Counted from the stretch's first letter, positions 1 to 5,803 are shown. The stretch is 6,797 bases of DNA from Gemmatimonadota bacterium (GCA_003220905.1 QHTS01000222.1:1-6797), one strand, 5' to 3'. Notes: generated by a model from the sequence alone, not told the origin. Numbers and translations: made by a program.

Positions 1-1456
1 CGACGGCCGTCGGGCCCTTGGCCTGGTGGGGCCCCTCGCCGTCGGTGTACGCGGTGCCCGCGATGTCGAGGTGCACCCAGGGATATCCCTCCACGAATTC
101 TCGCAGGAACCACCCGCCCGCGATCGATCCCGCCCCCCGCCCGCCCGAGTTCTTCACGTCCGCGATGTCCGACTTGAGCAGGTCGCGGTACTCGTCCCAC
201 AGCGGCAGCGGCCAGCAGCGCTCCCCGGCCCGCTCCCCCGCCTCACGCACCTCGGCCAGCAAGGCCTCGTCGTTCCCCATCGCGCCGATCGCCACCTGGC
301 CGAGGGCGACCACCACGGCGCCCGTGAGCGTCGCGATGTCGATCACCGCCGCTGGCTTGAAGCGCCGGACGTACGACAGCGCGTCGCACAGAATCAGGCG
401 TCCCTCGGCGTCGGTATTGATGATCTCGATCGTCTTGCCGAAATGGCTCTTCACGACATCGCCCGGTTTCAGGGCGTGGCCGGAGGGGAGGTTTTCGGTG
501 GCGGGGATGAGGCCCACGACATTGACCTTCGGCTTGAGCAGCCCGAGCGTCTCGAAGGTGCCGAGCACGGCCGCCGCGCCGGACATGTCGAACTTCATGT
601 CCTCCATGTTCTGCGCGGGCTTGATCGAGATGCCGCCCGAATCGAAGGTGACGCCCTTGCCGACGAGCGCCACCGGGGGCGCGTCACCGGCGCCGCGATG
701 CTCGAGCACGATAAAGCGCGGCTCCTGGTCGCTGCCCTGGGCCACGGCGAGCAGCGCCCCCATCCCTTCCTGTTGCAGCTTCGCCCGGTCGAACACAGTG
801 AGGGTGAAGCCGTGCTGATCGGCGAGCTGCTTCGCCCGCTCCGCCAGATAGCTCGGCGTGCACACGTTGCCCGGGAGCATTTGTAGCTGGCGCGTGAGCC
901 GGTGCCCCGCCGCGACGGCGTCGCCCACCCGCTCGCCGGCCGCCACCTCTTGCATCTCTTTTTGATCGCACACGAGGGTGACGCCCTCGACCTCGGGCTT
1001 CGGCTCGTCGGGCGTGGCTTTGAGCTCGGTGAACGCCCAGGCGCCTTGCGACGCGCCCTCGACCGCCGTCTGGCCCAGATCTCGGGCCGACACGCCGTTT
1101 CGCGCCTCGGGGGCGACGGCGAAGACGAGCTGCTTGGCGCCGAGCGCGCGCGCCCGCTTGGCCGCGACCGCGGCCGCGCGCCGGATCGAGTTGCGGGTGA
1201 CCTCGCCCGGCTTCCCCACGCCGACGAGCAGGACGCGCTGCGACTTGGCGGCGCCCGGGTAGAGCAGCGTCGTCTCGTCGCGTTTTCCCTTGAAGTCACC
1301 GCTCGTGATGGCGCGCGCCACGACGCCGCCCGCCGCGCGGTCCAAGTCGGCGAGCGAAGCGGGAACGACGCTCCCCTGCGCGAGGGCGACGGCGAGGAGC
1401 GGCGTGTCGACCTGGGAGAGCGGCGCGCTGGCGACGCCGCTGGTCATCTTAGACAT
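1..1456 (-). CDS. pepA: Leucyl aminopeptidase (cytosolic M17 peptidase), 3' end cut by window edge
   Basis: A two-metal cytosolic exopeptidase that removes N-terminal residues, especially Leu, during peptide turnover. Reading from the ATG at 1456 gives 485 residues without a stop up to the left edge. The M17 signature NTDAEGRL lies at residues 347-354 and the metal-binding block GKGVTFDSGG at 266-275. Every metal or catalytic residue known from E. coli PepA has a counterpart at a constant offset of 3: K267, D272, K279, D290, D349, E351 and R353. The N-terminal 170 residues form the less conserved M17 N-domain. Compared with the usual length of about 500, probably only 10-25 C-terminal residues are missing. 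The start overlaps the icd stop by 8 bases and has no clear Shine-Dalgarno sequence, so translational coupling is likely. A second in-frame ATG at 1447 lies just past the icd stop and cannot be excluded. The family call is very secure. Confidence 0.97.
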   Translation of the reverse strand, partial: MSKMTSGVASAPLSQVDTPLLAVALAQGSVVPASLADLDRAAGGVVARAITSGDFKGKRDETTLLYPGAAKSQRVLLVGVGKPGEVTRNSIRRAAAVAAKRARALGAKQLVFAVAPEARNGVSARDLGQTAVEGASQGAWAFTELKATPDEPKPEVEGVTLVCDQKEMQEVAAGERVGDAVAAGHRLTRQLQMLPGNVCTPSYLAERAKQLADQHGFTLTVFDRAKLQQEGMGALLAVAQGSDQEPRFIVLEHRGAGDAPPVALVGKGVTFDSGGISIKPAQNMEDMKFDMSGAAAVLGTFETLGLLKPKVNVVGLIPATENLPSGHALKPGDVVKSHFGKTIEIINTDAEGRLILCDALSYVRRFKPAAVIDIATLTGAVVVALGQVAIGAMGNDEALLAEVREAGERAGERCWPLPLWDEYRDLLKSDIADVKNSGGRGAGSIAGGWFLREFVEGYPWVHLDIAGTAYTDGEGPHQAKGPTAV

Positions 1457-2651
1457 GCTCGATTATGCACTCGGCAAAAGCCGAGGTCGAGACCTCGGTC
1501 GCGCCGGGCAACAGCCGCGCGAGATCGTACGTGACGCGGCGCGCCCGGATCGCCCCGCCGAGCCCACGCGTGATCGCCGTCGCCACGTCGTTCCACCCGA
1601 GCTCCTCGAACATCATCGCGCCCGACAGGATCACGCTCCCCGGGTTCACTTTGTCCTGCCCCGCGTACTTGGGTGCGGTGCCGTGGGTCGCTTCGAACAC
1701 CGCGTACCCGTCGCCCACGTTGCCCCCCGGCGCGAGCCCGAGCCCGCCCACCTGGGCCGCCGCGGCGTCCGAGAGCAAGTCGCCGTTCAGGTTGGGCGCG
1801 GCAATCACCGAGTACTCGTCGGGGCGGAGCACGAGCTGCGCGAACATGGCGTCGGTAATGCGATCCTTCATCACCACCCTTCCCCCATCCCCCTTCCCTG
1901 TTCCCGCGTCTGCCTCAGGTATGGTTTTCTCACCGAACCGCTCGCGCGCAATTTCGTACCCCCACTCCCGGAACCCGCCCTCGGTGAACTTCATGATGTT
2001 GCCTTTGTGAACGAGCGTGACCGACCGACGACCGGCGCGCAGCGCGTACTCGATGGCCTTCGCGACCAAGCGCTGGGAGCCGAACTTGGACATCGGCTTG
2101 ATGCCGATCGCGCTCCCGGGACGGATCTTGGCGCCGAACCGCTCGGTGAGGAACCCGATCACGGCATCGGCTTCGGAGCTGCCGGCCCGGTACTCGATCC
2201 CGGAGTACACGTCCTCGATGTTCTCGCGGAAGATCACCACGTCGAGCTTCTGCGGCTCGCGCATCGGGCTGGGCACCCCCTCGAAGTAGCGCACCGGCCG
2301 GATGCAGGCGTACAGGTCCAGCACCTGGCGCAGCGTGACGTTGAGGGACCGGATCCCCCCGCCGACGGGAGTGGTCAGCGGGCCTTTGATGGCCACACGG
2401 TGCGTCCGGATGGCGTCCAGGGTGGCATCGGGAAGCCAGTTCCCGACCTGCTTGAAGGCTTTCTCTCCGGCCAGCACTTCGAGCCAGTCGATCCGGCGTG
2501 TGCCGCGCGAGACCTGCTCGACCACGGCGTCGAACACCCGCCGGGCGGCGCGCCAGATATCGGGCCCGGTGCCGTCGCCCTCGATGAAGGGGATAATCGG
2601 ATGGTTCGGCACCACCCAGCGACCGTCGCGGTATTCGATGCGCTCGCCCAT
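1449..2651 (-). CDS. icd: NADP-dependent isocitrate dehydrogenase
   Basis: Oxidative decarboxylation of isocitrate to 2-oxoglutarate with NADP+ in the TCA cycle; cytosolic homodimer. The 400-residue product matches E. coli Icd (416 residues) along its length, with a shorter N-terminus. The substrate loop GGGIRSLNVTLRQ has S102, N104 and R108 (equivalents of S113, N115, R119), followed by R118, R142, Y149 and K216. The metal ligands are D267, D291 and D295. The cofactor block ATHGTAPKYAG (321-331) with K328, Y329, Y375 and R379 keeps the residues that select NADP over NAD. The ATG at 2651 is chosen because the protein then starts like other Icd proteins. A longer version from 2750 would add 33 unconserved residues and run into the divergent gene. 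There is no Shine-Dalgarno sequence; a -10-like TAGACT ends 8 nt upstream, suggesting a leaderless transcript. The variable loop at 249-258 is Gly-rich and encoded by a G-run tract. S102 is the position AceK phosphorylates in E. coli, but no aceK is visible here. Confidence 0.97.
   Translation of the reverse strand: MGERIEYRDGRWVVPNHPIIPFIEGDGTGPDIWRAARRVFDAVVEQVSRGTRRIDWLEVLAGEKAFKQVGNWLPDATLDAIRTHRVAIKGPLTTPVGGGIRSLNVTLRQVLDLYACIRPVRYFEGVPSPMREPQKLDVVIFRENIEDVYSGIEYRAGSSEADAVIGFLTERFGAKIRPGSAIGIKPMSKFGSQRLVAKAIEYALRAGRRSVTLVHKGNIMKFTEGGFREWGYEIARERFGEKTIPEADAGTGKGDGGRVVMKDRITDAMFAQLVLRPDEYSVIAAPNLNGDLLSDAAAAQVGGLGLAPGGNVGDGYAVFEATHGTAPKYAGQDKVNPGSVILSGAMMFEELGWNDVATAITRGLGGAIRARRVTYDLARLLPGATEVSTSAFAECIIEHV
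1877..1905 (-). repeat. G-run tract inside icd, quadruplex-capable on the coding strand
   Basis: On the minus strand five G-runs of 3, 3, 5, 5 and 3 bases are separated by loops of 4, 2, 2 and 2 bases. This meets the canonical G-quadruplex pattern. It encodes the Gly-rich loop near residues 249-258 of isocitrate dehydrogenase, so the mRNA itself carries the runs. Confidence 0.6.
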
Positions 2652-2659
2652 GGCCAGGC

Positions 2660-2665
2660 AGTCTA
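2660..2665 (-). promoter_or_regulatory. Possible -10 element for icd (leaderless start)
   Basis: On the minus strand TAGACT ends 8 nt before the icd ATG at 2651. No ribosome binding site lies between them, so transcription would start at or next to the ATG. No convincing -35 hexamer is present at normal spacing. The element is inferred from sequence only. Confidence 0.35.
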
Positions 2666-2681
2666 CACGGCCCGGCGGGGG

Positions 2682-2711
2682 TTGCGCCAGGCGAAACCGC
2701 GGCCGTACACT
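2682..2711 (+). promoter_or_regulatory. Possible promoter for the envelope operon
   Basis: TTGCGC at 2682-2687 and TACACT at 2706-2711 are separated by 18 bp. The expected transcription start falls at about 2718, immediately before the ATG at 2719, and no Shine-Dalgarno sequence is present. This implies a leaderless or nearly leaderless first gene. The hexamers are only moderate matches to the sigma-70 consensus. Confidence 0.4.
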
Positions 2712-2718
2712 TGGGGCG

Positions 2719-3060
2719 ATGGGTCGCACACCTCGGCTGATCCTGTTCACGCTCGCGGCGGCTTGCTGGCTCGCGGCGGGACCCGGTGGTGCGACCCTGC
2801 AGGGCGTGTTGGCGTGCCGTCATCATGCCACGCACCAGTCGCACCCGGGCCACCGCGGGGCGCCTGCGGACGGCCCGTGCTTCTGCGGCGAGATGACCGG
2901 TAGCGCGGACCTCGTCCTCTCGGTGGCCGTCCCGGCGCCGCTGCCCGCGTCGCCCGCGATCGCGATGCCGGAGCAGGCCTTGATCGACCCGTCCCTCTTC
3001 CCGCTTCCCCCTTCCCCGTCGTTCAGCCCCACCCCTCCCCCTCCGAACGGCCTCGGCTGA
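2719..3060 (+). CDS. Small secreted His/Cys-rich protein, possible metal binder
   Basis: A 113-residue product of no recognised family. Residues 1 to about 25 form a signal peptide: Arg at 3 and 6, a hydrophobic core LILFTLAAACWLAA, then small residues. The mature part opens with C33 and a histidine cluster (H35, H36, H39, H42, H45) inside CRHHATHQSHPGH. It continues to a CFC pair (C54, C56) in PCFCGEMTG. The C-terminal 40 residues are Pro/Ser-rich and look disordered. The clustered soft-metal ligands suggest periplasmic copper or zinc binding, but this is inferred from composition. It is divergent from icd and starts 7 nt after a -10-like hexamer, without a ribosome binding site. The barrel gene follows after 36 nt, so it is probably the first gene of that operon. 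An in-frame reading exists far upstream, but it runs antisense through icd. Third-position GC and the signal peptide support the ATG at 2719. Confidence 0.7.
   Translation: MGRTPRLILFTLAAACWLAAGPGGATLQGVLACRHHATHQSHPGHRGAPADGPCFCGEMTGSADLVLSVAVPAPLPASPAIAMPEQALIDPSLFPLPPSPSFSPTPPPPNGLG
2993..3041 (-). repeat. Second G-run tract, at the 3' end of the His/Cys-rich protein gene
   Basis: The plus strand has seven runs of 3-5 C (2993-2995, 3000-3002, 3007-3011, 3014-3017, 3027-3030, 3032-3035, 3037-3041). The template strand is therefore quadruplex-capable. It encodes the Pro/Ser-rich tail. It shares the 11-mer TCCCCCTTCCC with the icd tract (1888-1898 and 3006-3016). Confidence 0.55.
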
Positions 3061-3086
3061 CCTGACGCGTTAGCCACCTACAACTC

Positions 3087-3092
3087 GGAGGA
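3087..3092 (+). promoter_or_regulatory. Ribosome binding site of the outer-membrane barrel gene
   Basis: GGAGGA lies 4 nt before the ATG at 3097. It is a near-perfect Shine-Dalgarno match and fixes that start. It contrasts with the missing site ahead of the first gene of the same operon. Confidence 0.85.
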
Positions 3093-3096
3093 TTGT

Positions 3097-4149
3097 ATGC
3101 GCAGTGCGCTTTGGAGCGCTCTGCTCTGCGGCGTTGGGATGAGCGCCGCTGCGCAGCAGCGGGCCGTGACGTTCGAAGAGCCGCCACCCGTCTCCATCAC
3201 GGGCTTCGCGGTCGGACGAGCCGACTACGATCGTGTCGCTCGCAGCAATTCGTTCACGGCTGGGAAGATCGGCGTGAGCTTGTTCAAGCCGGTGGGCGAC
3301 GCCTATCTGTTCGCGCAGCTCACGACGGCGCTCGAGGACGGCGCGTCGTCCACGGAGATCGACAACTTCCTCGTCAGCTGGACGCCGCACACTGCGAACA
3401 AGTGGTCCCTGGCGTTCGGCCGGTTCGACGCACCCATCGGCTTCGAACGCGATGACGAGCCCCTCAACCTGATTCCCACCAATTCGTTCACCTTCACCTA
3501 TGCCCGCCCCCGCAAGCTCACGGGCGTGCAGGTCCACTACACCACTTCGTCGCGAGTCGACGTGTGGGGGGTGGTCGCCAACGGCTGGGACGTGACGGTG
3601 GACAACAATCGCGGCAAGACAGGGCTGGCCAGAATCCAGTGGATCCCGATCCCCTGGGTCACGCTCGGCTTCACCGGTGTGTACGGACCCGAGCGGGACT
3701 CGAGCGATGCGAACCAGCGGTCGCTGTTCTCGAGCGACCTCACCATTGACCGGGGACGCTTGATCGTGGGCGCCGAAGCCAACGTCGGGCGGGAGCAGCA
3801 GAGCGGCGGCAATCCTTCGTGGCGCGGAGCTGCGGTGACGGCATTCCTGAAGATGAGCCGCCAGGTCGGCTTGACCGCGCGGTACGATCAAATGGAAGAC
3901 TCCGACGGCCTGCTCACGGGGACGCCGCAGATCCTGCGCTCGGTCACCGTCGGCCCGATGTGGTACTTCTCGAACGCCCGCGCGGGAATCTTCAGCAACA
4001 TCGAGCACACGCGGTTCCATCTCCCGCAAATCGCGCTGCGCGCCGCCGTCCGGGCCGACTGGTCGTCCACGCCGTTCTTCACCGATGCCACCGGGGCGCC
4101 GCAGAGCTCGAACACAAAAGGCGTGCTCGAGCTTGTCTACGTGTTCTAG
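3097..4149 (+). CDS. Outer-membrane beta-barrel protein, BBP2/OmpL-like porin
   Basis: Probably a channel or receptor in the outer membrane. The 350-residue product has a signal peptide (residues 1-19, likely cleaved SAAA|Q), then alternating amphipathic strands throughout. It ends in VYVF with a terminal Phe, the usual signal for BAM-dependent barrel insertion. Two stretches recall the putative beta-barrel porin-2 family (PF07642): FGRFDAPIGFE at 107-117 and NGWDVTVDNNRGKTG at 162-176. The family name is recognised by eye and the substrate cannot be told. A strong GGAGGA site precedes the ATG. The gene lies 36 nt after the small His/Cys-rich protein and 14 nt before the inner-membrane gene, consistent with one transcript. 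Cysteine is absent from the mature chain, as is usual for barrels. The outer-membrane barrel call is secure; the BBP2 assignment is moderate. Confidence 0.85.
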   Translation: MRSALWSALLCGVGMSAAAQQRAVTFEEPPPVSITGFAVGRADYDRVARSNSFTAGKIGVSLFKPVGDAYLFAQLTTALEDGASSTEIDNFLVSWTPHTANKWSLAFGRFDAPIGFERDDEPLNLIPTNSFTFTYARPRKLTGVQVHYTTSSRVDVWGVVANGWDVTVDNNRGKTGLARIQWIPIPWVTLGFTGVYGPERDSSDANQRSLFSSDLTIDRGRLIVGAEANVGREQQSGGNPSWRGAAVTAFLKMSRQVGLTARYDQMEDSDGLLTGTPQILRSVTVGPMWYFSNARAGIFSNIEHTRFHLPQIALRAAVRADWSSTPFFTDATGAPQSSNTKGVLELVYVF

Positions 4150-4150
4150 G

Positions 4151-4157
4151 GGGGAGG
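4151..4157 (+). promoter_or_regulatory. Ribosome binding site of the inner-membrane gene
   Basis: GGGGAGG directly follows the barrel stop codon (4147-4149) and sits 6 nt before the ATG at 4164. It fixes the start of the membrane protein and shows that the two genes are read in series. Confidence 0.8.
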
Positions 4158-4163
4158 CCATCC

Positions 4164-4709
4164 ATGCTGTACGACTTGCGACGCGCCGACGTCCGCATCA
4201 AGTGGCTCGTGACCGGCCTGCTCGCCACGTTGGGGCTCTCCTATGTGTTCGGGGCGGTGATGGTCGCGCTGTACGCGGGCTTCACGCCCCAGAGCGTGGC
4301 GGCGACGTACGCGGGTTCAGAGATGTCGATGCCGATGCCGCCCGAGACCACAATGGTCGTGCAGCGTCCCATGTCGATGGCCGCCTTTGCCAAACGCGAG
4401 GTCCACACGGTCGACGCGAAATTGCTGATCCAGGACACCCACGTACACGTCCCGATGTACGGACTCATCGCGGCTGCCCTGGGCGTCGTGGTCGCCGGGC
4501 TCTCGTTGCCGCGACGCTGGGCGCTCGGCCTGATTGCACTTCTGTTCGCCGCGCCATGGCTCGACTTCGCCGGCATGTGGCTCACCAAGCTCGCCTCGCC
4601 GCGTTTCGCGATCGTGACCCTCGCCGGCGGTTGGGCGATGGGCGTCGCCTTTCTCATCGTCGCGACGTTGGCCGTCCACCAAATGTGGTTGTCACGTGAA
4701 AGGGATTGA
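4164..4709 (+). CDS. Inner-membrane protein with Met/His-rich periplasmic loop
   Basis: A 181-residue integral membrane protein of unknown function. Four helices are visible: about 14-37, 97-115, 119-141 and 147-175. The Arg-rich N-terminus (R6, R7, R11) and the PRR turn at 116-118 place the N-terminus, the 116-118 turn and the C-terminus in the cytoplasm. The 40-95 loop would then be periplasmic. That loop carries M54, M56, M58, M64, M70 and M72 (SEMSMPMPPETTM and QRPMSMAAF), then HTVD at 81-84 and DTHVHVPMYG at 91-100, leading straight into helix 2. Met and His clusters of this kind occur in copper-handling proteins, and H93/H95 at the membrane face could also hold a heme or metal; both ideas are inference. 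No CXXCH heme motif or ATPase domain is present. It has a strong ribosome binding site and lies 14 nt after the barrel gene and 3 nt before the next gene, so it very likely belongs to that operon. Confidence 0.8.
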   Translation: MLYDLRRADVRIKWLVTGLLATLGLSYVFGAVMVALYAGFTPQSVAATYAGSEMSMPMPPETTMVVQRPMSMAAFAKREVHTVDAKLLIQDTHVHVPMYGLIAAALGVVVAGLSLPRRWALGLIALLFAAPWLDFAGMWLTKLASPRFAIVTLAGGWAMGVAFLIVATLAVHQMWLSRERD

Positions 4710-4712
4710 CCG

Positions 4713-5267
4713 ATGAACTTCCTGATTCGCGCGGCGGTGATCGCCGCGCTGTTCCACATCACCCCCGTGGTCGTGCTGGTCAAGCGTCCCGACGCCGTGC
4801 AGGCGCTGCTGCCCGGGGCCGATGCCTACGTGGCCCGCGAGGTTCACCTGAGCGGCACGGACGCCCACCGGCTGCACGAGGCCGTGGACTGGAGTCCCGA
4901 GGACGGCGTGCTGGTGTTCTACGCGGGCTCGGCGGGATCGACGTCGGTCGGCGCGCTCGAGTTCGTGCGCGTGGACACGCCCCACGGGCCGATCGAAGTG
5001 GCGGTGGGCTTCACGCCGCAGGGCACCGTGCGGGGCGTCGTCGCCACAAAGGCAACGGTGGAGATGAAGCCCTGGGTGCTCGAAGCCGTCGCTGCCGGGC
5101 TCACCGATCACTATCGCGGGCTCAAGCCCGGCGACGCACCCGCCGCGGCCGCCCGGATTGCGAGCCGGGTGGGCAATCTCGCCGAGTACGTCGCCCAGGA
5201 GGTGGACAAGGGTGTTGCCAGGGCTCTTGCGGCGTACGGGGCCTTCTACAATCATGTACGGGCTTGA
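4713..5267 (+). CDS. Exported or membrane-anchored protein resembling an FMN-binding domain
   Basis: A 184-residue product. The N-terminus is hydrophobic (residues 3-23, FLIRAAVIAALFHITPVVVLV) and looks like a signal anchor or signal peptide, putting the rest in the periplasm. The layout resembles small FMN_bind (PF04205) proteins: an N-terminal helix with LLPGA, a strand GVLVFYAGS at 65-73, then EFVRVDTPHGPIEVAVGF and PQGTVRGVV (102-110), and a WVLE helix at 121-124. The C-terminus, from about 140, is helical and Ala-rich. It lacks the (S/T)GAT motif used for covalent FMN attachment in RnfG and NqrC, so any flavin would be bound non-covalently or lost. The FMN_bind assignment is tentative. 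No CXXCH motif is present. It begins 3 nt after the membrane protein's stop, with AAAGGG (4699-4704) 8 nt upstream, so it is co-translated with that gene and probably works with it. Confidence 0.8.
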   Translation: MNFLIRAAVIAALFHITPVVVLVKRPDAVQALLPGADAYVAREVHLSGTDAHRLHEAVDWSPEDGVLVFYAGSAGSTSVGALEFVRVDTPHGPIEVAVGFTPQGTVRGVVATKATVEMKPWVLEAVAAGLTDHYRGLKPGDAPAAAARIASRVGNLAEYVAQEVDKGVARALAAYGAFYNHVRA

Positions 5268-5303
5268 CCGCGGTCGAGTCCTGGACCTTTACCGCAACGG
5301 GCA

Positions 5304-5321
5304 GGACGTAGGAGGACGTCC
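5304..5321 (+). promoter_or_regulatory. Hairpin presenting the ribosome binding site of the lipoprotein gene in its loop
   Basis: GGACGT (5304-5309) and ACGTCC (5316-5321) are perfect inverted repeats around the six-base loop AGGAGG (5310-5315). The whole Shine-Dalgarno core forms the loop, 8 nt before the ATG at 5324. The pairing is seen directly in the sequence; any regulatory role is inference. Confidence 0.5.
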
Positions 5322-5323
5322 AC

Positions 5324-5764
5324 ATGCGTATGAAGCTATCGCGCTTGACTATCGTCCTGGTGGCCCTCGTGGCCGCCGCTTGCCCGTATGACCGGCTCAG
5401 CAGAGCCGTCGGGATCGCCCTCGGGGGGGGCGGCGGGGGCAGTAGCGGGCCCAACGTCCTCCTGATCCTCCAGCAGCCCCTTACCGGGACCGCGGGCCAG
5501 ATCCTCACGCCTGCTATCCTGGTGGGGGCTGCTGACACGCTCGGCCGCGCGGATACGGGTTTCACGGGGACCATCACTATGGCCCTCGCCACCAATCCCG
5601 CGGGTGCCAATCTCACGGGCACCCGGAGCGTCGCCGCCGTCCGCGGCATCGCGTCGTTCGGAGATCTGGTCATCAGCAAGGCCAGCTCGGGCTACGTGCT
5701 CCAGGCCACTGCACCGCGTTCGATTGCGACGTCGACCGCTGCGATCACCATCCTCGCGCCGTAG
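5324..5764 (+). CDS. Lipoprotein with one bacterial Ig-like domain
   Basis: A 146-residue envelope lipoprotein. The N-terminus is a type II signal peptide: basic MRMK, a hydrophobic core, and a lipobox AAAC with lipidated C20. The first mature residues are PYD, with no Asp at +2, so transfer to the outer membrane is likely by E. coli rules. A linker with six glycines (34-39) follows. Residues about 50-131 form a single beta-rich unit with the layout of bacterial Ig-like repeats: QPLTGTAGQILTP, then GFTGTITMALATNPAGANL, GIASFGDLVIS and SSGYVLQATA. Such repeats usually occur in tandem in surface proteins, so a lone copy on a short lipoprotein is minimal. The role is unknown; adhesion or structural binding is possible. 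It follows the FMN-binding-like gene by 56 nt and may be in the operon or separately expressed. The ATG at 5324 is preferred over the one at 5330 because of the AGGAGG spacing. An eight-G run encodes part of the linker. Confidence 0.85.
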   Translation: MRMKLSRLTIVLVALVAAACPYDRLSRAVGIALGGGGGGSSGPNVLLILQQPLTGTAGQILTPAILVGAADTLGRADTGFTGTITMALATNPAGANLTGTRSVAAVRGIASFGDLVISKASSGYVLQATAPRSIATSTAAITILAP

Positions 5765-5772
5765 CCGCCCCC

Positions 5773-5792
5773 CCTCCGCCGCCCCTCGGAGG
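5773..5792. terminator. Weak hairpin between convergent genes, possible bidirectional terminator
   Basis: CCTCCG (5773-5778) pairs with CGGAGG (5787-5792) across an 8-nt loop. A competing pairing, TCCGCC (5775-5780) with GGCGGA (5791-5796), is also possible. It lies in the 39-base gap between the lipoprotein stop and the zinc-ribbon stop, where a terminator is expected. No T-tract follows on either strand, so intrinsic termination would be weak. Confidence 0.3.
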
Positions 5793-5803
5793 CGGATTCG
5801 GGT

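Noticed and set aside
26..886. Long plus-strand open frames across 18-886
   Set aside because: They are antisense to pepA, which carries all M17 active-site residues in the opposite strand.
2652..2750. Longer icd start at 2750
   Set aside because: It adds 33 Arg/Pro-rich residues not seen in Icd proteins and overlaps the divergent gene and its likely promoter.
1290..2903. Open frame of 537 codons on the plus strand
   Set aside because: It runs antisense through icd and pepA, whose residues are clearly conserved; its product has no recognisable motif and is a by-product of GC-rich codon use.
3070..4161. Minus-strand open frame of 363 codons
   Set aside because: It is the antisense image of the barrel gene, which has a signal peptide, terminal Phe and strong ribosome binding site.
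5266..5275. Perfect palindrome GACCGCGGTC at the stop of the FMN_bind-like gene
   Set aside because: A single 10-bp GC-rich palindrome is expected by chance at this composition and has no loop or T-tract.
5264..5293. TTGACC...TTTACC as a promoter for the lipoprotein gene
   Set aside because: The -35 match is good and the spacing is 18 bp, but the -10 lacks the key A at position 2 and T at position 6; too weak to list as a feature.
4692..5679. Minus-strand open frames 4692-5255 and 5122-5679
   Set aside because: They are antisense to the FMN_bind-like and lipoprotein genes, which have export signals and ribosome binding sites.
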